NCBI GenBank assembly: GCA_046350115.1
Contig: JAXMAZ010000007.1
Span: 62,001-126,000, forward strand
Direction: 5' to 3'
DNA length: 64,000 bases
Source of the DNA: JAXMAZ01 sp046350115
GTDB lineage: Bacteria > Planctomycetota > Planctomycetia > Gemmatales > Gemmataceae
Position 1 is the stretch's first letter. Each line of letters starts with the position of its first letter. Positions 15,918-31,306 of the stretch are shown here, piece after piece. The notes beneath the pieces were generated by a model. That model was not told the DNA's origin. It ran no database searches and saw only the letters and a program-made list of their open reading frames with translations. Made by a program: the position numbers and the translations under genes.

Positions 15918-17129
15918 ATGGCGAAGGGCGTGTTCGAGCGGACCAAGCCGCACGTGAACGTGGGCACCATCGGCCACATCGACCACGGGAAGACCACCCT
16001 GACGGCGGCCATCGTCGCCCGCCAGGCGTACAAGAACAAGGTCAAGGACGTCAAGTCGTACTCGGAAATCGCCAAGGGCGGGACCGTCCGGGACGCCAAC
16101 AAGACGGTCACCATCGCCGTCGCCCACGTCGAGTACGAGACCCCGAACCGGCACTACGCCCACATCGACTGCCCCGGGCACGCCGACTACATCAAGAACA
16201 TGATCACCGGGGCCGCCCAGATGGACGGGGCCATCCTGGTGGTCGCCGCCAACGACGGCCCGATGCCCCAGACCCGCGAGCACATCCTGCTCGCCCGCCA
16301 GGTCGGGGTGCCGAAGCTGGTCGTGTTTATGAACAAGGTGGACACCGTCGACGACCCGGAACTGCTCGAGCTGGTCGAGCTGGAGATCCGGGAGCTGCTC
16401 AAGAAGTACGAGTTCCCCGGCGACGAGATCCCGGTCATCCGCGGCCAGTCCAAGGACGCCCTGGAGAACCCGACCACGGACGGCCCCGGGGCGAAGTCGA
16501 TCGACGAGCTGATGAACGCCCTGGACACGTACATCCCGACCCCGGCCCGGGAAGAGGACAAGCCGCTGCTGATGTCGGTCGAGGACGTGTTCAGCATCAA
16601 GGGCCGGGGCACCGTGGCCACCGGCCGGGTGGAGCGGGGCCAGGCCAAGGTGGGCGACGAGGTCGAGATCATCGGCCTCCGCAAGGACAACGTCAAGACG
16701 GTCATCACCGGCATCGAAATGTTCCAGAAGACGCTGGACAAGGCGATCGCCGGGGACAACGTCGGGGTGCTGCTGCGGGGCATCGACCGGGACGGGATCG
16801 AGCGGGGCCAGGTGATCGCCAAGCCGGGGTCGATCACCCCGCACACCAAGTTCGAGGCGAACATCTACGTGCTGTCGAAGGACGAGGGCGGCCGGCACAC
16901 CCCGTTCTTCACCAAGTACAAGCCGCAGTTCTACTTCCGGACGACGGACGTGACCGGCAGCATCACCCTGCCGGAAGGCGTCGAGATGTGCATGCCGGGC
17001 GACAACGTGAAGATCACGGTCGACCTGATGGAAGGCATGCCGGTCGCCATGGACGAGGGTCTGCGGTTCGCCATCCGCGAGGGCGGGCGGACGGTCGGCT
17101 CCGGGGTGGTGACGAAGATTCTGGCGTAA
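15918..17129 (+). CDS. tuf: translation elongation factor Tu
   Basis: Encodes 403 residues. It brings aminoacyl-tRNA to the ribosome. G1 is GHIDHGKT (19-26), G3 is DCPGHADY, G4 is NKVD, and domains 2 and 3 are full (RGTVATGRVERG, TPHTKFEANIYVLSKDEGGR, TVGSGVVTKIL). The switch-I segment differs from the usual RGITINTSHVEY: it reads SYSEIAKGGTVRDANKTVTI then AVAHVEYET. A Thr is kept at the G2 place, but the Arg-Gly before it is replaced by Lys-Thr-Val. I recall the same form in other planctomycetes. It is cotranscribed behind four tRNAs. Confidence 0.96.
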   Translation: MAKGVFERTKPHVNVGTIGHIDHGKTTLTAAIVARQAYKNKVKDVKSYSEIAKGGTVRDANKTVTIAVAHVEYETPNRHYAHIDCPGHADYIKNMITGAAQMDGAILVVAANDGPMPQTREHILLARQVGVPKLVVFMNKVDTVDDPELLELVELEIRELLKKYEFPGDEIPVIRGQSKDALENPTTDGPGAKSIDELMNALDTYIPTPAREEDKPLLMSVEDVFSIKGRGTVATGRVERGQAKVGDEVEIIGLRKDNVKTVITGIEMFQKTLDKAIAGDNVGVLLRGIDRDGIERGQVIAKPGSITPHTKFEANIYVLSKDEGGRHTPFFTKYKPQFYFRTTDVTGSITLPEGVEMCMPGDNVKITVDLMEGMPVAMDEGLRFAIREGGRTVGSGVVTKILA

Positions 17130-17237
17130 GCAGGATCGAGGAGTGAGGACCGAGGATCGGGTCAAAACGACCGGCGGCCGAGTTGCTGTCCTAGTTGTTT
17201 TCACTCGACCCTCGATCCTCGCCCCTGGAGCCTGCTC
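17130..17237. repeat. imperfect palindrome of GAGGATCGAGG units between tuf and tRNA-Trp
   Basis: Arms 17130-17168 and 17199-17237 are inverted copies with roughly 80 percent match. Each arm repeats GAGGA(T/C)CGAGGA steps. It starts at the tuf stop codon and ends 2 bp before the tRNA, filling the entire spacer. Confidence 0.8.
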
Positions 17238-17239
17238 AC

Positions 17240-17312
17240 AGGTGCGTAGCTCAACTGGTAGAGCAGCGGTCTCCAAAACCGCAGGTTTCAGGTTCGATTC
17301 CTGACGCACCTG
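17240..17312 (+). tRNA. tRNA-Trp (CCA anticodon)
   Basis: 73 nt. Acceptor AGGTGCG pairs with CGCACCT; anticodon stem GCGGT/ACCGC with loop CTCCAAA gives CCA; T-arm TCAGG-TTCGATT-CCTGA; discriminator G. The tuf-trnW-secE-nusG order is widely conserved. Confidence 0.95.
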
Positions 17313-17359
17313 CTGACGGAACGTTCGCCGGGCGGACGCCCGGGTAGGAAAGGATCGGT

Positions 17360-18301
17360 ATGGCCACCGCCGTGCAGACCAGCTCCGAACCCCGAGCCTC
17401 GAACCCGCGGGCCAAGCTGGTCGCCGCCAGCCTGGCCGCCGGGCTGTTCGTGTTCGCCGTCCTCGCCGCCGTCTTCGCCTTGGTGCCGCAGGTGCTGGGG
17501 TCGGTGCCCGGGGCGGGCCAACTGGCCGTCCAGTTGGCGGCCTCGGCGGCGGTCATCTGGGCCGGCACCCGGGTGGCCGGTAGCAACCCGCCGCACGGGC
17601 TGCGGGGCGGTATCCTGATCGTCGTCTCCTGGCTGATCGGCACCTTCTTCATCGTCCGGGCGGTCGGGCTGAACGTCGACGGCCCGGCCGGGATGGCGGT
17701 CACGTTCGTCGTGCTGGGCGGCCTGCTGGCCCTCGGCTACCGGTTCCTGGTGTCCACCACCGGCACCAAGTGGATGCACGGGATCGAGAGCCAGGGGCTG
17801 CTGCACACGTTAAGCTACAAGCGGACCCAGGGGGTGCGGATGCGGCGGTACACGCTGCTCGGCCTCCTGCTGATCGGCTGGAGCGGGGTGTACACGCTGG
17901 TCACTCACGAGTCCATCGGCCGGGGCGACTGGCGGCTGACGATCCCGTACACCGGCGACCCGCTGCAGTCGTTCACCCTGCTGAGCAACGTGGAGTTCGC
18001 GGTCCCGATCCTGCTGGCCGCCCTCACCTTCTGGGTGGCCTGGCGGGTGGTGAACATGCCGGCGTTCGCCGACTTCCTGATCGCCACCGAAGCGGAGATG
18101 AACAAGGTGTCCTGGTCGAGCCGCAAGCGGCTGGTCCAGGACACCATCGTGGTGCTGCTCACCACCCTGTTCCTGACCCTGTTCCTGCTGGTGACCGACC
18201 TGTTCTGGGGCTGGCTGCTGAGCGCCGTGAAGGTGCTCCCGGCCCGGACCGCGCCCGCCGGGCAGGTCGATCCGCTCGTCGGGAAAAAGGTCGACTGGTA
18301 G
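17360..18301 (+). CDS. secE: SecE with a large polytopic N-terminal extension
   Basis: Encodes 313 residues, against 60-130 for most bacterial SecE. The true SecE part is the C-terminal 80 residues: the amphipathic helix and signature DFLIATEAEMNKVSWSSRKR (about 227-246), then one transmembrane helix (TIVVLLTTLFLTLFLLVTDL). SecE clamps SecY in the Sec translocon. The first 220 residues hold about five additional hydrophobic segments (near 20-42, 53-70, 82-103, 110-128, 155-175) with no recognised family. Position between tRNA-Trp and nusG confirms the call. AGGAAAGGA before ATG 17360 is a good ribosome-binding site. Confidence 0.9.
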   Translation: MATAVQTSSEPRASNPRAKLVAASLAAGLFVFAVLAAVFALVPQVLGSVPGAGQLAVQLAASAAVIWAGTRVAGSNPPHGLRGGILIVVSWLIGTFFIVRAVGLNVDGPAGMAVTFVVLGGLLALGYRFLVSTTGTKWMHGIESQGLLHTLSYKRTQGVRMRRYTLLGLLLIGWSGVYTLVTHESIGRGDWRLTIPYTGDPLQSFTLLSNVEFAVPILLAALTFWVAWRVVNMPAFADFLIATEAEMNKVSWSSRKRLVQDTIVVLLTTLFLTLFLLVTDLFWGWLLSAVKVLPARTAPAGQVDPLVGKKVDW

Positions 18302-18322
18302 CCCGTCCCTCGTGTGAACCAC

Positions 18323-19117
18323 ATGACGACCCCCGCCGACACCGACCCGACCCCGGCCGCCGAAGCCCCGGCTGAACCCGTCGCCGCGGCCGCCCCGGAG
18401 CCGGAACCGGAGGCGGCGGTCGCCGTTGCCGACCTCCCGTCCGACGAGCCGACGGCCGCCGTCGAGCCGGCGGCCGACACCCCTCCCCCGGCCGACGCCC
18501 CGCCGCCGTCGAACAAGAAGTGGTACATCATCAAGGTGACGAGCGGCCGGGAGGAGTCGATCAAGGCGGCCATCGAGCGGAAGGTGAAGATCGAGGGGCT
18601 GGAGGAGTTCTTCGGCCAGGTGTACATCCCGGTCGAGAAGGTGATCGAGGTCAAGAAGGTCCGGGAGACGAAGAACGGGGAGAAGGTCACCAAAGAGAAG
18701 CGGGTGACGAAGGAGCGGAAGAAGTTCCCCGGCTACGTCATGGCCGAGGTGGAGTTCAACGACCGCATCCTGTACCTGTTCCGGGAGACGAGCGGGGTGG
18801 GCGACTTCGTCGGCGGGGCGACCCCGATGAAGCCGCCGCCGCCGATGACCGACCGGGAAGTGCAGGCCATGTTCGGCGGGGCGGTCGGCCCGGACGACAC
18901 GAAGAAGAAGGCCGGCAAGACGGTGGTCAAGCTGGACTTCGAGAAGGGGGACAAGGTCCGCATCCGGGAGGGGGCGTTCTCCAACATGGAGGGCGAGGTG
19001 AAGATCATCACCGAGCCGAAGGAGCAAGGGGAGACGCCGAAGGTGACGGTCGAGGTGTCGATCTTCGGCCGCCCGGTCCCGGTCGAGCTGGACTACTGGC
19101 AGGTGGACAAGGTGTAA
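18323..19117 (+). CDS. nusG: transcription termination/antitermination protein NusG
   Basis: Encodes 264 residues from ATG 18323 (a GTG at 18314 adds three). An Ala/Pro/Glu-rich tail of about 60 residues precedes the NGN domain (KKWYIIKVTSGREESIKAAI, FPGYVMAEVEFND). The KOW domain closes it (FEKGDKVRIREGAFSNMEGE, then PVPVELDYWQVDKV). NusG binds RNA polymerase and couples it to Rho or ribosomes. It is longer than E. coli NusG (181) because of the N-terminal tail and a charged loop (VRETKNGEKVTKEKRVTKER). Normally rplK would follow directly; here a RAYT module intervenes. Confidence 0.93.
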   Translation: MTTPADTDPTPAAEAPAEPVAAAAPEPEPEAAVAVADLPSDEPTAAVEPAADTPPPADAPPPSNKKWYIIKVTSGREESIKAAIERKVKIEGLEEFFGQVYIPVEKVIEVKKVRETKNGEKVTKEKRVTKERKKFPGYVMAEVEFNDRILYLFRETSGVGDFVGGATPMKPPPPMTDREVQAMFGGAVGPDDTKKKAGKTVVKLDFEKGDKVRIREGAFSNMEGEVKIITEPKEQGETPKVTVEVSIFGRPVPVELDYWQVDKV

Positions 19118-19151
19118 GATGGGGCTGGGTATCCGGTCGATGCTCCGGTTT

Positions 19152-19262
19152 TGAGCCGCGGAGCGGCGGCAGAAGCGTAGCCAGGGGTGAAGGCTCTGCG
19201 TAACCCCTGGACACCGGTCCTCCAATCAACAAGCCCCCAGAGTGGCGACAGAACCAGCCAAC
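19152..19262 (+). repeat. left REP-like arm of the RAYT module
   Basis: TTGAGCCGCGGAGCGGCG begins a 61-bp block to 19212 (ending AACCCCTGGAC). That block is inverted, with few mismatches, at 19784-19849. A second inner arm (AGTGGCGACAGAACCAGCCAAC, 19241-19262) is inverted at 19727-19749. Confidence 0.85.
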
Positions 19263-19272
19263 GGGCGCGCCC

Positions 19273-19725
19273 ATGCCCCAGTCCTTCACCTGCCTGCACT
19301 ACCACATCGTTTTCAGCACCAAACATCGCCAACCTGTCATCATCCCGGCCGTCCGTCCCAAGCTGTTCGCCTATCTGGGCGGCCTGATCCGCGCCGAGGG
19401 CGGCCATCCGGTGGCGATCGGCGGGATGCCGGACCACGTCCACATCCTCGCCCGGTTGGGACAAACCAAGGCGCTCGCCGACATCCTCCGGGTCGTAAAA
19501 GCGAACTCGTCGAAATGGGTTCATGACACTCACCCGGAGGTGGCCGGATTCGGGTGGCAGACCGGGTACGGGGCGTTCACCGTCGGGCAATCGAGTCTGG
19601 AGGCGGTCCGTCGGTATGTGGAAGGGCAGGAAGAACACCACCGGGCACGGTCGTTCCAGGACGAGTTCCGGCAGATGCTCCGCCAGCATGGGATCGAGTG
19701 GGACGAACGGTACATATGGGATTGA
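19273..19725 (+). CDS. REP-associated tyrosine transposase (RAYT, Y1 family, IS200-like)
   Basis: Encodes 150 residues, full length for this family. It is a HUH single-strand nuclease. CLHYHIVFSTKHR opens the Y1_Tnp fold, MPDHVHILARLG contains the HUH metal-binding motif (HVH), and QTGYGAFTVGQSSLEAVRRY holds the catalytic Tyr in GYGAFTVG. RAYTs are thought to recognise and mobilise REP hairpins; the flanking inverted arms are their likely substrate. All catalytic residues look intact, so the gene may be active. The ATG sits 10 bp after the inner left arm. Confidence 0.9.
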   Translation: MPQSFTCLHYHIVFSTKHRQPVIIPAVRPKLFAYLGGLIRAEGGHPVAIGGMPDHVHILARLGQTKALADILRVVKANSSKWVHDTHPEVAGFGWQTGYGAFTVGQSSLEAVRRYVEGQEEHHRARSFQDEFRQMLRQHGIEWDERYIWD

Positions 19726-19726
19726 T

Positions 19727-19849
19727 GTTGGTTGACAGATTCTGTCGCCCCCATCGGGGCCTATGAGGATAGGGGGTGGGTCGGTCCAGGGGTTGCGCAA
19801 AGCCTCCACCCCTGGCTACGGATATGTCGCCGCTCCGCGGCTCTAAGCC
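19727..19849 (+). repeat. right REP-like arm of the RAYT module
   Basis: Inner arm 19727-19749 (GTTGGTTGACAGATTCTGTC) starts right after the RAYT stop. Outer arm 19784-19849 begins GTCCAGGGGTTGCG and ends GCTCCGCGGCTCTAAG. It is the inverse of 19152-19212. Confidence 0.85.
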
Positions 19850-19904
19850 GAGACAGGTCTGTTGGGCAGGCCTACCAGGCATCGCATCCCAACTGCGCGC
19901 CCTC

Positions 19905-19931
19905 TTGACATTTTCCCCCGGCCGCTACAAT
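19905..19931 (+). promoter_or_regulatory. consensus-like sigma70 promoter for rplKAJL
   Basis: TTGACA (19905-19910) and TACAAT (19926-19931) are spaced 15 bp apart, slightly short of the ideal 16-18, in a region otherwise nearly all G+C. It lies just after the RAYT module and 104 bp before rplK, where a promoter is needed because the module separates rplK from nusG. Confidence 0.6.
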
Positions 19932-19939
19932 CACACCTT

Positions 19940-19968
19940 CACCCCTCTCCCGGCGACGGAGGGGGGTG
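19940..19968 (+). promoter_or_regulatory. leader stem-loop of the rplK transcript
   Basis: CACCCCTCTCC (19940-19950) pairs with GGAGGGGGGTG (19958-19968) with one mismatch. It is immediately followed by TTTCATT. It would form in the first 30 nt of RNA from the promoter at 19905 and may act as attenuator or autoregulatory leader. Confidence 0.5.
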
Positions 19969-20034
19969 TTTCATTCCGCCCCCACTGACGACCCTGGTCC
20001 GGCGTGCGCGGCAGGGCGTCCAGCAGGTGACGAC

Positions 20035-20499
20035 ATGGCCAAGCAGGTGACCGGGTACGTCAAGCTCCAGTGCCCCGGCGGGCAGGCCACCCCCGCCCCG
20101 CCCGTCGGCCCGGCCCTCGGTGCCCACGGCGTCAACATCGGCATGTTCGTCAAGCAGTTCAACGACAAGACGGGCGGGCCGGACACCAAGGGGATGATGC
20201 TGCCGGTCGTCATCACCGTGTACAGCGACCGCAGCTTCGAGTTCAAAATCAAGTCGCCGCCGGCCGCGGTGCTGCTGAAGATGGCGGCCAAGATCCCGCA
20301 CGCCAAGAAGGCCGGCAAGGACGTGATCCCGGCCGACGCCAAGAAGGCCGGCAAGTACAAGGGGTTCACCGTCACCCAGAAGCAGGTGCAGGAGATCGCC
20401 CAGAAGAAGCTGAACGACCTGAACGCCCGCGACGTGGACCACGCCGCCCGGATCATCGCCGGGACCGCCCGGAGCATGGGGCTGACCGTCGTCGAATGA
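20035..20499 (+). CDS. rplK: 50S ribosomal protein L11
   Basis: Encodes 154 residues. It is part of the GTPase-associated centre on 23S rRNA. The Pro-rich N-terminal domain (TGYVKLQCPGGQATPAPPVG, PALGAHGVNIGMFVKQFN) and C-terminal RNA-binding domain (KLNDLNARDVDHAARIIAGT, ARSMGLTVV) are complete. A short insertion (PDTKGMMLPVVI) and KAGKDVIPADAKKAGKYKGF make it slightly longer than E. coli L11 (142). ATG 20035 starts the standard MAKQVTGYVKLQ. Confidence 0.96.
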   Translation: MAKQVTGYVKLQCPGGQATPAPPVGPALGAHGVNIGMFVKQFNDKTGGPDTKGMMLPVVITVYSDRSFEFKIKSPPAAVLLKMAAKIPHAKKAGKDVIPADAKKAGKYKGFTVTQKQVQEIAQKKLNDLNARDVDHAARIIAGTARSMGLTVVE

Positions 20500-20626
20500 C
20501 GGTTGACGCCCGCACAGACCGTCGTATCACTAACCGCCTGACTCACCACTCGCCGGCCTCGTGCCCGGGCCAGTGGGAGGAGCGTCGCCGACAGGCGAAC
20601 GCCCCGCAACCAGGAGTGTCTTGCTA

Positions 20627-21472
20627 ATGGCCAAAGAGAAGGACCAGCCGGCCGACGCCGCCCCGCCGGCGGCCACCCCCGCCCCGGCCGAGGGGCAGCC
20701 GCAAGCCGCGGCCCCTGTCCCGGCCGCCGAGTCGGCCGAGCCGAAGAAAAAGAAGAAGCGGGTCGGCTACCCGCCGCGGCGGGGCAAGAAGCTCCGCAAC
20801 CACCTGAAGAACGTCTACCAGCGGCTCAAGACGCAAGGCCCGCTGCCGGTCAAGCAGGCGGTGGCCGAGCTGAAGAAGCTGAAGCGGGCCAAGTTCGACG
20901 AGACGGTCGAGGTCCACATCAACCTCGGCATCGACGCCACCCAGAGCGACCAGATGGTCCGCGGCAGCGTGTCACTGCCGCACGGGATCGGCAAGTCGGT
21001 CCGGGTGGTGGTGTTCTGCCCGCCGGACAAGGCGGCCGCCGCCAAGGCGGCCGGGGCGGACGACGCCGGGGCGGCCGAGCTGGTCACGAAGGTGTCCGGC
21101 GGCTGGCTGGACTTCGACGTGGCCATCGCCACCCAGGACATGATGGGCCAGGTGAGCCGGCTCGGTAAGGTGCTCGGCCCCCGCGGGCTGATGCCCACCC
21201 CGAAGGCCGGCACCGTCATCCCGGCGACCGGGGACGTGACCGCCGCGGTCAAGGAGTTCAAGGCCGGCAAGGTGGAGTACCGGTCGGACAAGACCGGCCA
21301 GATCCACGCCGGCGTCGGCAAGATGAGCTTCGACGACCAGAAGCTGGCCGAGAACATCGCCACCTTCGTCGACACGGTGCGGGCGGCCAAGCCGTCCGGG
21401 GTGAAGGGCAACTTCATCAACGGCATCGTCCTGTCGGCGACCATGTGCCCCGGCGTCAAGCTGACCGCCTAA
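20627..21472 (+). CDS. rplA: 50S ribosomal protein L1 with N-terminal extension
   Basis: Encodes 281 residues. Residues 1-50 are an extra tail, first Ala/Pro/Gln-rich and then a basic patch (PKKKKKRVGYPPRRGKKLR). The L1 body follows: AKFDETVEVHINLGIDATQS, VSLPHGIGKSVRVVVF, LGPRGLMPTPKAGTV and FINGIVLSATMCPGVKL. L1 binds the 23S rRNA stalk and in other bacteria represses its own operon. AGGAG at 20612-20616 supports ATG 20627. Confidence 0.94.
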   Translation: MAKEKDQPADAAPPAATPAPAEGQPQAAAPVPAAESAEPKKKKKRVGYPPRRGKKLRNHLKNVYQRLKTQGPLPVKQAVAELKKLKRAKFDETVEVHINLGIDATQSDQMVRGSVSLPHGIGKSVRVVVFCPPDKAAAAKAAGADDAGAAELVTKVSGGWLDFDVAIATQDMMGQVSRLGKVLGPRGLMPTPKAGTVIPATGDVTAAVKEFKAGKVEYRSDKTGQIHAGVGKMSFDDQKLAENIATFVDTVRAAKPSGVKGNFINGIVLSATMCPGVKLTA

Positions 21473-21497
21473 CCCACACACCGGACACGAGCCACCC

Positions 21498-22070
21498 ATG
21501 AGCAAGAAGGTCAAAGCCCTGGAGCTGGACGCGCTCCGGAAGGCGGTCGGCGGGGTGAAGGATTACGTCGTCATCGAGCCGCTCGGCCCGGACTCGGCCA
21601 CCGAGTACGACTTCCGCAAGAAGCTGCGGGCCAAGAAGATCAAGGCCCAGATGGTGAAGAACACCTACGCCAAGAAGGTGTTCGGCGAGATGGGCATCGC
21701 CCTGGACGTGTGGGGCGGCCCCACCGTACTCTGCTGGGGCGGGGCCAACATCAAGGAGCTGAGCAACACCGTCGACACGGCCGTCAAGGAGTCCAAGAAG
21801 GACCCGAAGGCGCCGGAGAAGTACAAGGTCAAGACGGCGGTCGCCGACGGCCAAGCGGTCACGATGGACGTGGCCAAGACGATGCCGACCCGGGAGGAGG
21901 CGGTCGCCGAACTGGTGGCCACGATCCTCGGGCCGGGGGCCGGCCTGGCCGCCGCCCTGGGCGGACCGGCCACCGCCCTGGCCGGCATCCTCAAGGCGAT
22001 CGAGGAGAAGGCGCCGCAAGGCGACGCCGCCCCGGCCGCGGCTACCGAGGCGCCCGCTGCGGCAGTCTGA
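21498..22070 (+). CDS. rplJ: 50S ribosomal protein L10
   Basis: Encodes 190 residues. It anchors L7/L12 dimers in the stalk. The N-terminal rRNA-binding domain is recognisable (VEPLGPDSATEYDFRKKLRA-type, MVKNTYAKKVFGEMG) and the C-terminal helix that binds L12 is Ala-rich (LVATILGPGAGLAAALGGPA, LAGILKAIEEKAP). Slightly longer than E. coli L10 (165) owing to KESKKDPKAPEKYKV and an Ala-rich tail. GACACGAGCC before the ATG is a weak ribosome-binding site. Confidence 0.92.
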   Translation: MSKKVKALELDALRKAVGGVKDYVVIEPLGPDSATEYDFRKKLRAKKIKAQMVKNTYAKKVFGEMGIALDVWGGPTVLCWGGANIKELSNTVDTAVKESKKDPKAPEKYKVKTAVADGQAVTMDVAKTMPTREEAVAELVATILGPGAGLAAALGGPATALAGILKAIEEKAPQGDAAPAAATEAPAAAV

Positions 22071-22084
22071 GTCAAAACCCCCAG

Positions 22085-22108
22085 GCCCGCCCGTTACAAC
22101 GTGCGGGC
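22085..22108 (+). promoter_or_regulatory. stem-loop between rplJ and rplL
   Basis: GCCCGC (22085-22090) pairs with GCGGGC (22103-22108), with an inner CGT/ACG extension. It is followed by TTCTTACTG. It resembles the terminators at 5533 and 8065. A partial attenuator here would let L12 levels differ from L10. Confidence 0.5.
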
Positions 22109-22177
22109 TTCTTACTGAACCAGCTATTACGCTCCCTGCCGGCCGCTTCACCGGCACATGCCTGAAAGGAACCTGAG

Positions 22178-22579
22178 ATGAGCGCTGTTGCCGAACTGGT
22201 CGACCGGCTGGCGAAACTGACCCTCGCCGAGGCGGTCGAAGCCAAGAACCTGCTCAAGGAAAAGTACGGCATCGAGCCGGCCGCCGGCGGGGCCGTCGTG
22301 ATGGCCGGCCCGGCTGGCGGTGGCGCCGGTGCGGCCGCGGCCCCGGCCGCCGAGCCGACCGAGTTCAACGTCGTCCTCGAAGCCGGCTTCGACGCGGCCA
22401 AGAAGATCGGGATCATCAAGGTGGTCCGCGAGCTGACCGGCCAGGGGCTGGCGGAAGCCAAGGCGACCGTCGAAGGCGCCCCGAAGAACATCAAGGAAAG
22501 CGTCGACAAGAAGACCGCCGAAGACGTGAAGAAGAAGCTGGAAGAGGCCGGGGCCAAGGTGACGGTCAAGCCGGCGTAA
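22178..22579 (+). CDS. rplL: 50S ribosomal protein L7/L12
   Basis: Encodes 133 residues. It is the flexible stalk protein that recruits translational GTPases. N-terminal dimerisation domain (LVDRLAKLTLAEAVEAKNLL), Ala/Gly hinge (about 45-60) and C-terminal domain (EFNVVLEAGFDAAKKIGIIK, VVRELTGQGLAEAKATVEGA) are all present. GGAAC and GAGATG lie around the start. It has its own long spacer from rplJ. Confidence 0.95.
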   Translation: MSAVAELVDRLAKLTLAEAVEAKNLLKEKYGIEPAAGGAVVMAGPAGGGAGAAAAPAAEPTEFNVVLEAGFDAAKKIGIIKVVRELTGQGLAEAKATVEGAPKNIKESVDKKTAEDVKKKLEEAGAKVTVKPA

Positions 22580-22598
22580 GGGCGGTAGCAAAAAAAAT

Positions 22599-22704
22599 GC
22601 CCGGGTGGGGTGGTCTTAACCAACCCGCCCGGGTAGCATGTTATTCGTGCGGCAAAATCGACTGCCTTTACCGGCCACGACCCCTGCCGCAAGCAGGGGT
22701 TTTA
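22599..22704 (+). terminator. two stem-loops after rplL, attenuator before rpoB
   Basis: The first stem, GCCCGGGTGGGGTGG (22599-22613) with CCAACCCGCCCGGG (22620-22633), is imperfect. The second, CCCCTGC (22681-22687) with GCAGGGG (22693-22699), is followed by TTTT and looks like a true intrinsic terminator. Read-through would set the rpoB level. The rest of the 391-bp gap holds another near-palindrome (22807-22831, CCCGACCCCCTC.. form). No gene and no convincing extra promoter were found. Confidence 0.55.
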
Positions 22705-22970
22705 GCCGTCTCTCGAAGCCAGTGGTGACAATGCGCGCGGCCCACTCGCCTCGAACAGTCGCCCCGTTCTGCCTCTTATACCCGGCCAGCCGGACCGTTG
22801 CAACCCGACCCCCTCAGAGGGGTTCGGGCGGCGGTCGCCCGGGGTCAGACCGCGCCCCGCAGTTGTCTCGCAACCAATAACGCATTCCCCCGGCCGTCGC
22901 AAGCCCGTTGCCGCCGATTCCGGCGACCGGGCGGTGACGCCGTGCCTCCGTTTCCGGGAAGGAGTTGCTG

Positions 22971-26720
<3,750 letters not shown>

Positions 26721-26731
26721 CAGGCAGACCC

Positions 26732-26822
26732 CGTAGGGTGCGTGGAGGCTTGGCGGAACGCACCGGCCCGGCAACGATGGCGTCCCTCCGGTGCGTTCCG
26801 CCAAGCCTCCACGCACCCTACG
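26732..26822. repeat. perfect 35-bp-arm palindrome between rpoB and rpoC
   Basis: Arms 26732-26766 and 26788-26822 are exact reverse complements (CGTAGGGTGCGTGGAGGC at the outer end). The loop is 21 nt. The outer GTAGGGTGCGT end is shared with the element at 34598. Confidence 0.95.
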
Positions 26823-26922
26823 CCGAACCGTCCCGACTCCGACGCCCGTGCCCCCGGCGGGCGTCCCAGACAGTGCTGTAGCGCAGCAAAAGACCACCGG
26901 AACACAGGACCAAGAGGCATAC

Positions 26923-31302
<4,380 letters not shown>

Positions 31303-31306
31303 TTTG

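Larger units (their letters stand above)
19152..19849 (+). mobile_element. REP/RAYT module inserted between nusG and rplK
   Basis: A RAYT gene sits between two compound inverted repeats, an outer pair (about 61-66 bp) and an inner pair (about 22 bp). This is the normal architecture of a REP-associated tyrosine transposase and its REP sequences. It interrupts the otherwise conserved nusG-rplK junction. No target-site duplication is evident, which fits IS200/IS605-like chemistry. Confidence 0.85.

Noticed and set aside
22751..22782. An rpoB promoter (TCGAAC and TTATAC)
   Set aside because: The spacing is 19-20 bp and the -35 match is poor; read-through from rplL is sufficient.
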